Positions 44,423-52,458 of a stretch of 64,000 bases of DNA are shown here, one piece after another. Source of the DNA: Filimonas effusa. Its GTDB lineage: Bacteria; Bacteroidota; Bacteroidia; Chitinophagales; Chitinophagaceae. Below the pieces are notes generated by a model. That model worked only from the letters and a program-made list of their open reading frames with translations, was not told the DNA's origin and searched no databases. The stretch lies in the NCBI RefSeq assembly GCF_004118675.1, contig NZ_SDHZ01000001.1, positions 2,728,001 through 2,792,000 of the forward strand. The letters are read 5' to 3'. Position 1 is the stretch's first letter. The number at the start of each line of letters is the position of its first letter. The position numbers and the translations under genes are program-made.

Positions 44423-45793
44423 ATGAGTAGAGTTACTGCGAAGAGGGTACTTCCCTTTTTACTACTTGCGGCAGTTGCGGTTATTTCGATTTTCATCCCA
44501 TCCGTAGCCATGTTCGACGATGGTAAATACAGTGCAGCGGATATGACCTTTATTTTGGTAGCTGCTGCCCTGGTATTTTTGATGACACCTGGTCTGGCAT
44601 TTTTCTATGGCGGTATGGTTCACCGTAAAAACGTGATTTCCACCATGATGAAAAGCCTCGTGGCTGCCGGCGTCATCAGTGTTTTATGGGTTGTAGTAGG
44701 GTTTAGCCTTTGTTTCGGTGACTCTATCGGTGGTTTCATAGGCAATCCTACCACTTTCCTGTTCTTTAAGAACGTTGTATCCAGCGTTCCCCAATTACAG
44801 GGTGCATCTGCTCCGTTGACTATTCCATTGCTGCTTTTTGCCGTTTTCCAGCTGATGTTTGCCATCATCACTCCCGGTCTGGTAGTAGGTGCAGTTGCAG
44901 AAAGAATTCGCTTTACAGCCTATGTATTGTTCATCGTACTGTTTGGCCTGCTCGTATATGCGCCTCTGGCACACTGGACATGGCATCCTAACGGCTTCCT
45001 GTTTAAAATGGGTGTACTTGACTTTGCAGGTGGCACTGTAGTACATATCTCTGCCGGTTGTGCAGCTTTGGCTGGCGCACTGGTATTAAAACGCAGAAAA
45101 TCGCATATCGAACAAAAAGAAATTCCACCAGCTAACGTGCCTTACGTGCTCATTGGCACCGGCTTATTATGGTTTGGCTGGTTTGGTTTCAACGCAGGCT
45201 CTGCTTTAGCTGCTGGTCCCCTGGCTATTTCTGCCTTCGCTACTACCAATACAGCCGCAGGCGCTGCAGGTTTGTCCTGGATGTTCTTCGACGTAATGCG
45301 TGGTAAAAAACCTTCTGCCCTCGGCTTCTGTATCGGTGCTGTTGTAGGCCTGGTAGCCATTACGCCCGCAGCTGGTTTCGTAGCTATCCCACAAAGTATA
45401 TTTATCGGCGTATTTGCTGCCATCGTATCTAACCTGGCAGTATATTATAAACAAAAATCAACACTCGACGACACGCTCGACGTATTTCCCTGCCACGGCA
45501 TTGGTGGTATGGTAGGTATGCTCATGACAGGTGTATTTGCTACTAAATCAGTGAACGGAGCCGGAGCCGATGGCCTTTTATACGGCAACCCCAGTTTCTT
45601 CTTCATCCAGTTGAAAGCAATGCTGATCGTAGTAGCTTACAGCTTCACCGTATCATTTGCCATCTTTAAATTCATCAGTTTAGTGCTGCCTTTACGTGTT
45701 ACTTCTGAAGAAGAAGAACTGGGTCTCGATACCACACAGCACAACGAAGAATATGCAGGTCAGTTACATGCATCAACTGCTGTACCTGCCTAG
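44423..45793 (+). CDS. amt: Ammonium transporter
   Basis: Amt moves ammonium across the inner membrane. The 456-residue protein has about 11-12 transmembrane segments and the family signatures DMTFILVAAALVFLMTPGLAFFYGG, PLAHWTWHPNGFL with FAGGTVVHISAG (twin-histidine pore region) and CHGIGGMVGMLMTG. The N-terminal hydrophobic stretch (8-28) may be a signal peptide. No PII (glnK) gene is adjacent. Its position directly after gltBD links uptake to assimilation. Confidence 0.95.
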   Translation: MSRVTAKRVLPFLLLAAVAVISIFIPSVAMFDDGKYSAADMTFILVAAALVFLMTPGLAFFYGGMVHRKNVISTMMKSLVAAGVISVLWVVVGFSLCFGDSIGGFIGNPTTFLFFKNVVSSVPQLQGASAPLTIPLLLFAVFQLMFAIITPGLVVGAVAERIRFTAYVLFIVLFGLLVYAPLAHWTWHPNGFLFKMGVLDFAGGTVVHISAGCAALAGALVLKRRKSHIEQKEIPPANVPYVLIGTGLLWFGWFGFNAGSALAAGPLAISAFATTNTAAGAAGLSWMFFDVMRGKKPSALGFCIGAVVGLVAITPAAGFVAIPQSIFIGVFAAIVSNLAVYYKQKSTLDDTLDVFPCHGIGGMVGMLMTGVFATKSVNGAGADGLLYGNPSFFFIQLKAMLIVVAYSFTVSFAIFKFISLVLPLRVTSEEEELGLDTTQHNEEYAGQLHASTAVPA

Positions 45794-45938
45794 CGGTATA
45801 TCCTGCCGGTATACAACACAAGCAATCAAAACTAACTTTCTTCTTTTTTCACATTAACCAAATCAACACAGACTAACCAATTTAACGAAACGAAAACTCA
45901 AAGACACTAACTGCTTTCTTCATTCATCATCAAATAGA

Positions 45939-45999
45939 AAAGGTACTGCCTGTTCGCTACCGGACTTCTGGAACAAGTTCAGTAGCAGGCAATACCTTT
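45939..45999. other. Long hairpin between amt and the porin gene
   Basis: AAAGGTACTGCCTG (45939-45952) and CAGGCAATACCTTT (45986-45999) pair at 13 of 14 positions, and an inner GCTAC/GTAG pair extends the stem. No strong T run follows. It could be a processing or attenuation site between two co-expressed genes, or a terminator for amt. Confidence 0.5.
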
Positions 46000-46024
46000 C
46001 CATTAACACTTAAAATTCATTGCA

Positions 46025-47113
46025 ATGTTACAAAAAATTCTTGCAACGGGAGTTGCTGCATCATTGTGCGCAGTCAGTTTCGCTCAGGACACCACAAAGA
46101 AAGGCACCTTCACTTTATCAGGAAATTTAGACGCTTATTACAGGTACAATTTCAGTAATCCACCACATCCTTCTGAAGCACCTACTCCCCCTACTGCACC
46201 AGGGTATCTGAATTATAATAGTCCAACCAGCTTTACAGCGACTCACAATTCATTTGAACTGGGCATGGCATCCATCAAAGCAGAATACACGAAAGGAAAA
46301 GCCGGCGTAGTCATTGATCTGGGCTTCGGACGCAGGGCAGAAGAGTTTGCCTATAACGATGCCAATACAAGATTGGCCATCAAACAGGCATACGTAACCT
46401 TTGCTCCCAGCGATGCCATAAAATTCAGCTTCGGTAGCTGGGCCACACATGTCGGCTATGAAGTGCTGGATCCCTACCTGAACCGTAACTATAGCATGAG
46501 TTATATGTTCTCTTATGGCCCCTTCTCTCATACCGGTATTAAAGCCGACATCGCATTGGGAGGAGCCAGCTCTTTAATGGTAGGTATTGCCAATCCTACA
46601 GATTACAGGAGCGCACCCAAAGCACCAAAAACAGTATTGGCGCAGTTTGCAACAGGTTCGTCCGATGAAAAACTGAAAGCCTATCTGAACTTTGCAGGAG
46701 GCAAACAAGATGATCTTACAAGAGTATACCAGGGCGATGTGGTATTAACCTATGCTTTCTCGGATAAATTCAGCATGGGCTATAACGGTACCTATCAGTC
46801 AGTGGGAACCCGTGCCACCACAAACACCTCATGGGAAAGCTCCAAATGGTGGGGCTCCGCGCTGTACTTCAACGTCGACCCTACCGACTATTTTGGCCTT
46901 ACCCTGAGAACGGAATACCTTGGCGACAAAGACCATGTTAAATTTGGCAATGTATTTTCTCCAACACTGTCAGCCAATTTCAAAGTAGATAATCTTACTA
47001 TTATCCCTGAGTTCAGATTCGATTCAGCCAAAGACGAACTATTTGTAAAGAAGTCCGGCGATGTAACAAAATCAACCGGCTCATTTATACTGGCGGCTAC
47101 TTACCATTTCTAG
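46025..47113 (+). CDS. Outer-membrane porin, BBP2 (OmpL-like) family
   Basis: This 362-residue beta-barrel has a signal peptide (1-20, SFAQ), a first strand FTLSGNLDAYYRYNF, many alternating amphipathic strands and the outer-membrane terminal Phe (LAATYHF). The features fit the putative beta-barrel porin-2 family. Placement after amt suggests it admits nitrogen-containing small solutes, which is inference only. A long hairpin (45939-45999) separates it from amt, and it has its own terminator. Confidence 0.82.
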   Translation: MLQKILATGVAASLCAVSFAQDTTKKGTFTLSGNLDAYYRYNFSNPPHPSEAPTPPTAPGYLNYNSPTSFTATHNSFELGMASIKAEYTKGKAGVVIDLGFGRRAEEFAYNDANTRLAIKQAYVTFAPSDAIKFSFGSWATHVGYEVLDPYLNRNYSMSYMFSYGPFSHTGIKADIALGGASSLMVGIANPTDYRSAPKAPKTVLAQFATGSSDEKLKAYLNFAGGKQDDLTRVYQGDVVLTYAFSDKFSMGYNGTYQSVGTRATTNTSWESSKWWGSALYFNVDPTDYFGLTLRTEYLGDKDHVKFGNVFSPTLSANFKVDNLTIIPEFRFDSAKDELFVKKSGDVTKSTGSFILAATYHF

Positions 47114-47186
47114 CATAGAACATTATTCAGCTATAGGATTTCGTCCTGTAGTCTTTATGCAAAGCAGATCAAACATCAACACAATC

Positions 47187-47218
47187 AAAAAGAGGCTGTA
47201 ACCAATACAGCCTCTTTT
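47187..47218 (+). terminator. Terminator of the porin gene
   Basis: AAAAGAGGCTGTA (47188-47200) and TACAGCCTCTTTT (47206-47218) form a perfect 13-bp stem with an ACCAA loop. The IS remnant begins 11 nt after the last T. Confidence 0.9.
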
Positions 47219-47229
47219 GAATTATAGGT

Positions 47230-47423
47230 TGTCCCGTCCTAAAATATGTTGACACAATCATCATATGAATATGGAAAATGCAGTAACGCCTCTGTCTCAA
47301 AAGCGGACTCAAAAAGATTACAGTTTAGCTTTCAAATTACAGGTAGTGAATGAGGTAGAAAAGGGCTTATTAAACCAGTATAAGATACTAAAACGAACAC
47401 AACTATCTATTCCATTCGTCTGA
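47230..47423 (+). mobile_element. IS3-like element remnant 1: left end and OrfA N-terminus
   Basis: TGTCCCGTCCTAAAATATG at 47230 is a typical IS3-like terminal repeat. From 47265 it encodes MNMENAVTPLSQKRTQKD, then YSLAFKLQVVNEVEKG, the N-terminal helix-turn-helix of a Bacteroidota transposase OrfA. The frame runs into unrelated sequence and stops at 47423. The first 97 nt match 52191-52287 with one mismatch. No right end, OrfB or target duplication is seen, so it is a deletion relic. The exact 3' boundary is unclear. Confidence 0.7.
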
Positions 47424-47769
47424 ATACAACAAAATGATGTGTCGGCGTGTCGCAGCTCCTGGGCCTGACAAGCCGGCGCTTCAACAAAAAGCCACCACAA
47501 CTTCGTAAACCTCTGCAACCACCAGGTAATACAATTGGCCCGGATGCGGAGAAAAGATCAACGCTTTTCCCATCTGTCTTCCACTGCCCGGAAAGCCACG
47601 CAGTTGTTGTCCGCAACTCAAAAAAACAGTCACCTTTAAGGATCAGCGTATCACTGTATGGAGAAGAAAGCCATCTCCCCGTTGCTACCTTCCCGGTAAG
47701 CTTGCAGCTGGATGAACCCAACATCACAGCCAAAAGAAAAAGGCAGGAATAATAAGTGGATGACTTCAT
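47407..47769 (-). CDS. Small predicted lipoprotein next to IS remnant
   Basis: The 120-residue product begins with a lipoprotein signal (LLAVMLGSSSC, Cys22), then GKVATGRWLSSPYSDTLILKGDCFFEL and GQWKTDGKSVDLFSASG. This resembles small Bacteroidota lipoproteins of unknown role. From about residue 85 the sequence turns Arg/Cys-rich (CRGLRSCGGFLLKRRL) before ending FVVFRRME, so a frameshift or partial replacement by the neighbouring IS relic is possible. The ATG at 47769 was chosen over an upstream TTG because it starts the signal peptide. Confidence 0.5.
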   Translation of the reverse strand: MKSSTYYSCLFLLAVMLGSSSCKLTGKVATGRWLSSPYSDTLILKGDCFFELRTTTAWLSGQWKTDGKSVDLFSASGPIVLPGGCRGLRSCGGFLLKRRLVRPRSCDTPTHHFVVFRRME

Positions 47770-47800
47770 ATAAAAATTTGACGGCAACTTTTAGCCGGTA

Positions 47801-47845
47801 AAAAAATAGGGCGTACCTCATAGTAAGATACACCCTATTTCATTT
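47801..47845 (-). terminator. Terminator of ppc
   Basis: AAATAGGGCGTA (47804-47815) pairs with TACACCCTATTT (47829-47840) except at one position. The A run at 47801-47806 gives the T run on the minus strand. Confidence 0.65.
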
Positions 47846-47857
47846 TGCAGCTGTTCT

Positions 47858-50425
47858 TTATACAGAGTTCCTGCCCGCATTGATAATGCCGAAAGAACAA
47901 CGCATGATCAGTTTCTCGTAGCTGTCTTTATAAGGAGACGGGATGAGCTTTTCTTCCAGGTCCCGCATTTTCGTAATACCAAATTGCTGAATTGTAAGTA
48001 AGGGTAATACAATACGCTCCCGCATCTGGATAGAGAGCTGGTCAACAGGATAATCACTCATCAGGTCATCTTCACCCGACATACGCAGGATATATTTTTT
48101 AGTAAGCTCATACTCCTCGTAGATCATATTCCAGATCTCGCCGTATTTAGGATGATTTGACAGGAACGCTGTTAAAGGGAAGAAACTTTTCTTCATGGTC
48201 ATTTCACAGTTATCCATGAGCGTTTTAAAGAAAAGGCTTCTTTTATAAAGACGTTTGATATCCTCCCACTTGCCTGCATCTTCCATTTTCTTTAACGCAG
48301 TGCCTACACCGTAATAGCCTGTCACGTTTTGTTTTAACTGGCTCCATGAACCCACATAAGGAATAGCGCGCAGATCATTCAGCGACAACTTGCTGCTGTT
48401 ACCACGTTTCGAAGGCCGGCTGCCGATATTGGTCTGACCATAGAAACGCAGGGGGCTGGCATGAGCCAGGTATTCAAGGAAATAAGGATGGTTCTTTAAT
48501 TCCACATAACTTACATGCCCTTCTTTCGCCAGTGCTTTCACCAGTTCTTCATCTTCGGGTTCAAGCGTCGTCTCACGGGGAGCAGATAACGCACTGGCTA
48601 CACCTGCATGGATCAGCTGTTCAATATTGTACTGGGCGGCCTCAGTTGTTCCAAAGTTAGAACTGATGGTTTGTCCCTGTATAGTGATCTGGATTTCGTT
48701 ATTGGCAATGTTCTGGCCCATGGAGGCATAGAACTTATGTGTTTTACCACCGCCACGTGCGGGAGGGCCTCCCCTGCCATCGAAGAACACTACATCTACT
48801 TCATATTCCCTGGAAATACGCGTCAGCTCTTCTTTTGCTTTATAGATACTCCAGTTAGCCATCAGGTAACCACCGTCTTTGGTTCCATCAGAGAAACCAA
48901 GCATGATGGTTTGTTTGTTGCCACGCGCTTTCAGATGCGCTTTATAAGCATCTATCTCATACAGCTGCTTCATAACAGAAGCTGCCTGCTGAAGGTCTTC
49001 AATGGTCTCAAACAAAGGAACGATATCTACTTTCAGCGCATTCTTGGCCCAGCCGCTCATAAGCAGCAGCCCATACACTTCCATCATATTGAGGGCGCTC
49101 ATGGTATGGCTGATGATATAGCGGTGGCAACCGGCTTCACCATTGCATTCCTGGATCTCCATGATACCATTCATACTCGCCAGCGTATCAACATGCACCT
49201 CTTCCGAGAGTACATTGAAATCGCTCACTGGTTTGGCATTGATAAGCGCTTGTATTTTGCCTGCTTCATCAAGACTATTATAATCTTTGGGAAGCGCATC
49301 TGTTTTTTCCACCAGTTCTTCTATGGCAGAAGTATGAATAGAGCTGTCCTGGCGTACATCGAGAGAAGCAAAGTGTAAACCAAACAGCTGTACTTTGCTG
49401 ATCATGTTATCGACCATATTCAGGAACAGCCCGTTGTGATCAGTGATCAGCGTTTCGCGCACCTGCTGCAGTGTTTGTTCGAGCTCTGTAGCAGAAATAT
49501 CCGATTCGTACCCCGGTACGAAAATGTTGTTGTAAAGCTTCGATTCAAGCGCTGCCATCACATGATCCACACCTTTAAAAGTAAGACGGCGTTTGAGCCT
49601 GCGGATCGAGAAGTAGTAGCATTTAAGAATCGTGCTGCGTAATGAAGCCGCTACCTGCAGGGTAGTTTTCGCATTTACGAACGGGTTGCCATCCCTGTCG
49701 CCCCCGGGCCAGAAGCCCAGTTGTATCAGCGGGTTGGTATCGAGACTGGCATCGGGGAACTGCGATTTCATATCGCTCAGGATCTGGCCTGAAGCAGGAT
49801 AGAAAATATTCTCGAGGTACCACAGTAAGCTTACCGCCTCATCGAAAGGCGTTGGCTTATTCTTTTTCAGGAAAGGCGTTTTACCAAGCTGGCGGAGGTA
49901 TTGGTTTACCATACCCGCATTATCTTCTGTCAGCGCCTTTGAGAGATCGTTGATGATACCCAGCACCTCGCCCGGATAGAACTGGGTTGGATGCGCAGTG
50001 AGTACAAGACGAACGGAGAAACGTTTCAGTTTTTCGTTCAGCGCTTCTTTTTTCTGACTTTGCTCCGCTTCCGATTCCAGGTGCCTTAAGGTACCCGGGC
50101 CGTGAAGATCACGGATATACTGGAAAGCCGAATCTTCAAGCGCATCAAAAAGCACTACCTGCCTTTCGGTGTATTGAATGAAACGGAAAAGCAGATCTAC
50201 CTGCTCCTGTTCCTTCTGGTAAGGCGTATATTGCTGGAAAAAGGACGCGATAATATCCGACGGGCTTTGCTGCTTCCGGAATCCTTCTTCGCAATGGAGC
50301 AGGAACAGGGATAAAAGAACACCTGTTTTCTCGATGCGATGGAATGGAAGTGCCGTAAAGAGACTGTTATAAAGCTGAAACCTGATACCTACCAGGTTCT
50401 TGTACTGTTGTAAAGCATTATCCAT
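47858..50425 (-). CDS. ppc: Phosphoenolpyruvate carboxylase
   Basis: PEP carboxylase adds bicarbonate to PEP, giving oxaloacetate to refill the TCA cycle. The 855-residue protein contains the catalytic His145 in LTAHPTQ, WPGGDRDGNPFV (substrate region), FFDGRGGPPARGGG and the QGQTISSNFGTTEAAQYN block. It ends NAGRNSV where the family usually ends AAG-RNTG. It is slightly shorter than enterobacterial enzymes at the N-terminus. Single gene with a terminator at 47801-47845. Together with gltBD it links carbon supply to ammonium assimilation. Confidence 0.94.
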   Translation of the reverse strand: MDNALQQYKNLVGIRFQLYNSLFTALPFHRIEKTGVLLSLFLLHCEEGFRKQQSPSDIIASFFQQYTPYQKEQEQVDLLFRFIQYTERQVVLFDALEDSAFQYIRDLHGPGTLRHLESEAEQSQKKEALNEKLKRFSVRLVLTAHPTQFYPGEVLGIINDLSKALTEDNAGMVNQYLRQLGKTPFLKKNKPTPFDEAVSLLWYLENIFYPASGQILSDMKSQFPDASLDTNPLIQLGFWPGGDRDGNPFVNAKTTLQVAASLRSTILKCYYFSIRRLKRRLTFKGVDHVMAALESKLYNNIFVPGYESDISATELEQTLQQVRETLITDHNGLFLNMVDNMISKVQLFGLHFASLDVRQDSSIHTSAIEELVEKTDALPKDYNSLDEAGKIQALINAKPVSDFNVLSEEVHVDTLASMNGIMEIQECNGEAGCHRYIISHTMSALNMMEVYGLLLMSGWAKNALKVDIVPLFETIEDLQQAASVMKQLYEIDAYKAHLKARGNKQTIMLGFSDGTKDGGYLMANWSIYKAKEELTRISREYEVDVVFFDGRGGPPARGGGKTHKFYASMGQNIANNEIQITIQGQTISSNFGTTEAAQYNIEQLIHAGVASALSAPRETTLEPEDEELVKALAKEGHVSYVELKNHPYFLEYLAHASPLRFYGQTNIGSRPSKRGNSSKLSLNDLRAIPYVGSWSQLKQNVTGYYGVGTALKKMEDAGKWEDIKRLYKRSLFFKTLMDNCEMTMKKSFFPLTAFLSNHPKYGEIWNMIYEEYELTKKYILRMSGEDDLMSDYPVDQLSIQMRERIVLPLLTIQQFGITKMRDLEEKLIPSPYKDSYEKLIMRCSFGIINAGRNSV

Positions 50426-50556
50426 ATTCTATGCATTAGTAACTTTATGGCAAGCAAACTGTTATAGCCGCCCAAGTTAGCACAATTTGACGGTTGGCAT
50501 GGGTAAAGACATAAAAAATGAATATTATTCAATTTTCAACCTTGTATTAACAACAA

Positions 50557-50588
50557 TTGTTAGCCCACCAACAGTTTTTTTATTTTTG
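50557..50588 (+). promoter_or_regulatory. Promoter of lpdA
   Basis: TTG (50557-50559), a 21-nt spacer and TATTTTTG (50581-50588) fit the TTG, 17-23 nt, TAnnTTTG pattern. Transcription would start near 50593, giving a leader of about 45 nt. Confidence 0.55.
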
Positions 50589-50637
50589 GCAGGTTGGGCG
50601 TATTTTCGCACATCTTTATCTATAAAATTTACGAGCC

Positions 50638-52047
50638 ATGGCATACGATGTAATTGTTTTGGGTAGTGGACCCGGTGGATATCCTGCCGCTATCCGGGCT
50701 TCTCAGCTAGGATTTAAAGTAGCTATCATTGAAAAGGAATTATTGGGTGGTATTTGCCTGAACTGGGGATGTATTCCTACCAAGGCCCTGCTGAAAAGCG
50801 CCCAGGTATACGAATACATGAAGCACAGCACCAGCTATGGCATTAACGCCAGTGGCGTAGAAGCCGATTTCGGCGGTGTTATCAAGCGCAGCCGTGGTGT
50901 AGCGGAAAAAATGACCAAAGGCGTTCAGTTCCTGATGAAAAAGAACAAGATCGACGTCATCATGGGTTATGGCAAACTGAAAGCAAAAGGAAAAGTAGAG
51001 GTTACTGCCGCAGACGGTTCTAAACAAATAGTAGAATCAAAATATATCGTAGTTGCTACAGGTGCACGCGCCCGCGAATTACCCAACCTGCCTATCGACG
51101 GTAAAAAAGTGATCGGGTACCGCGAAGCAATGGTTTTACCCGAGAAACCCAAAAGCATGATTGTAGTAGGCAGCGGCGCCATAGGCGTTGAGTTTGCTTA
51201 TGTTTACAACAGCATGGGCACCAAAGTTACCATCGTTGAATTCCTCCCACGCATCGTTCCTGTTGAAGACGAAGATGTTTCCAAAGAACTGGAAAAACAA
51301 TTCAAAAAAGGCGGCATCGAAGTAATGACCAACTCAACCGTTGAGAAAGTTGATACTTCAGGAAACGGCGTAAAAGCTACCGTTAAAAAACAAGATGGCA
51401 GCACTGTTGTGCTGGAAGCTGATGTTGTACTAAGCGCCGTTGGTATCACTGCCAACATCGAAAATATCGGTCTCGAAGAACTTGGCATCAAAACCGAAAA
51501 AGGTAAGATCTCTGTAGACAAATACTATCAGACCAATGTTGCCGGCATCTTCGCTATTGGTGACTGCGTTCCTGGTCAGGCGCTGGCGCACGTGGCTACC
51601 AAAGAAGGTATCAACGCAGCAGAATACATGGCTTACCTGGAGAAGAAATTCCACCACCAGCCCGAAGCGGTAGATTACAATAACGTACCTGGTTGTACTT
51701 ATTGCACTCCTGAGATCGCGAGCGTTGGTTATACCGAGAAAGCAGCTAAAGAAGCTGGTTTTGAAGTGAAAGTGGGTAAATTTCCATTTGTAGCTTCCGG
51801 TAAAGCAACTGCTGCCGGCGCTACTGAAGGCTTCGTAAAAGTGATCTTCGACGCTAAATACGGTGAATTGCTTGGTGCACACATGATCGGCGCCAATGTT
51901 ACCGATATGATCGCTGAAGTATCCCTGGCCCGCAAGCTTGAAACCACTGCACACGAGATCTTAAACGCCATCCACCCGCATCCAACGATGAGTGAAGCGT
52001 TTAAAGAAGCTACTGCTGCAGCTTATGGCGAAGCAATAGACATCTAA
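50638..52047 (+). CDS. lpdA: Dihydrolipoyl dehydrogenase
   Basis: E3 component of pyruvate, 2-oxoglutarate or branched-chain dehydrogenase complexes, or of the glycine cleavage system. It reoxidises dihydrolipoamide with NAD. The 469-residue protein has FAD-binding GSGPGGYPAA (9-18), redox-active Cys40 and Cys45 in GGICLNWGCIPTKAL, NAD-binding GSGAIGVEFA, FAD site FAIGDC and the C-terminal catalytic HPHPTMSEAF. No E1 or E2 genes are adjacent. The gene is followed by repeat copy B with its terminator. Confidence 0.96.
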   Translation: MAYDVIVLGSGPGGYPAAIRASQLGFKVAIIEKELLGGICLNWGCIPTKALLKSAQVYEYMKHSTSYGINASGVEADFGGVIKRSRGVAEKMTKGVQFLMKKNKIDVIMGYGKLKAKGKVEVTAADGSKQIVESKYIVVATGARARELPNLPIDGKKVIGYREAMVLPEKPKSMIVVGSGAIGVEFAYVYNSMGTKVTIVEFLPRIVPVEDEDVSKELEKQFKKGGIEVMTNSTVEKVDTSGNGVKATVKKQDGSTVVLEADVVLSAVGITANIENIGLEELGIKTEKGKISVDKYYQTNVAGIFAIGDCVPGQALAHVATKEGINAAEYMAYLEKKFHHQPEAVDYNNVPGCTYCTPEIASVGYTEKAAKEAGFEVKVGKFPFVASGKATAAGATEGFVKVIFDAKYGELLGAHMIGANVTDMIAEVSLARKLETTAHEILNAIHPHPTMSEAFKEATAAAYGEAIDI

Positions 52048-52074
52048 GAACAGATAACAGACTATAGATGAGAA

Positions 52075-52179
52075 TGGCTTATAAATAAAAATAGCCGTCG
52101 AGTCGCTTAAACGGGTATCCTTCTCCGCCAGGGTCCCGAACAAAAAAGAGGCCGTATCGCTTATGATACGGCCTCTTTT
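52075..52179 (+). repeat. Structured intergenic repeat element, copy B (includes terminator)
   Basis: The 105-nt second copy of the element at 5826-5934, here 27 nt after lpdA. It keeps the opening TGGCT...AGCCG segment, the CGGG/CCCG pair around CTTCTCC, and the terminal hairpin GAGGCCGTATC (52148-52158) with GATACGGCCTC (52165-52175) and a T run. An IS remnant begins 11 nt after the T run. Confidence 0.75.
52148..52179 (+). terminator. Terminator of lpdA within repeat copy B
   Basis: Perfect 11-bp stem with a GCTTAT loop and a T run at 52176-52179. Confidence 0.85.
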
Positions 52180-52190
52180 ATTCGGGGCTT

Positions 52191-52423
52191 TGTCCCGTCC
52201 TAAAATATGTTGACACAATCATCATATGAATATGGAAAATGCAGTAACGCCTCTGTATCAAAAGCGGACTCAAAAAGATTACAGTTTCGAACCAGATGGG
52301 ACCAGCCTGCTAAAAACGCAGTTTCAGGGAAGGCAAACCTGCTTTGGCAGGCAGCTGGTGGCAGGGATAAGGGGGGCAAGTGCGATACAAGTGCGATGTA
52401 AGTGCGATGCAAGTGCGGTTTAG
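52191..52423 (+). mobile_element. IS3-like element remnant 2: left end fused to unrelated sequence
   Basis: Positions 52191-52287 repeat remnant 1 (47230-47326) with a single mismatch, including the terminal TGTCCCGTCC and the start of OrfA (MENAVTPLYQKRTQKDYSF). After 52287 the similarity stops abruptly. The frame continues into unrelated sequence with the AAGTGCG repeats and ends at 52423. Only the left end remains, so it is a relic produced by deletion or recombination. Confidence 0.7.
52378..52421. repeat. 11-bp tandem repeat, AAGTGCGATGC type
   Basis: Four consecutive 11-bp units: AAGTGCGATAC, AAGTGCGATGT, AAGTGCGATGC and AAGTGCGGTTT. The AAGTGCG core is invariant. The array lies downstream of the MFS gene, at the edge of the IS relic. 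Confidence 0.8.
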
Positions 52424-52458
52424 GAAGCTTTATGGTATACTCATCGTATATCCTCATA

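Noticed and set aside
48608-49378. Open frame of 256 codons on the plus strand
   Set aside because: It is antisense to ppc, whose motifs are clear. The composition is rich in Cys, His and Phe, as expected of a shadow frame.
52378-52421. Possible CRISPR or iteron origin
   Set aside because: No spacers, no replication gene, no AT-rich unwinding region. It is better described as a simple tandem repeat.
47230-52423. Composite transposon bounded by the two IS ends
   Set aside because: Both relics are the same left end in the same orientation, with no right ends. The genes between (ppc, lpdA) are ordinary core genes.
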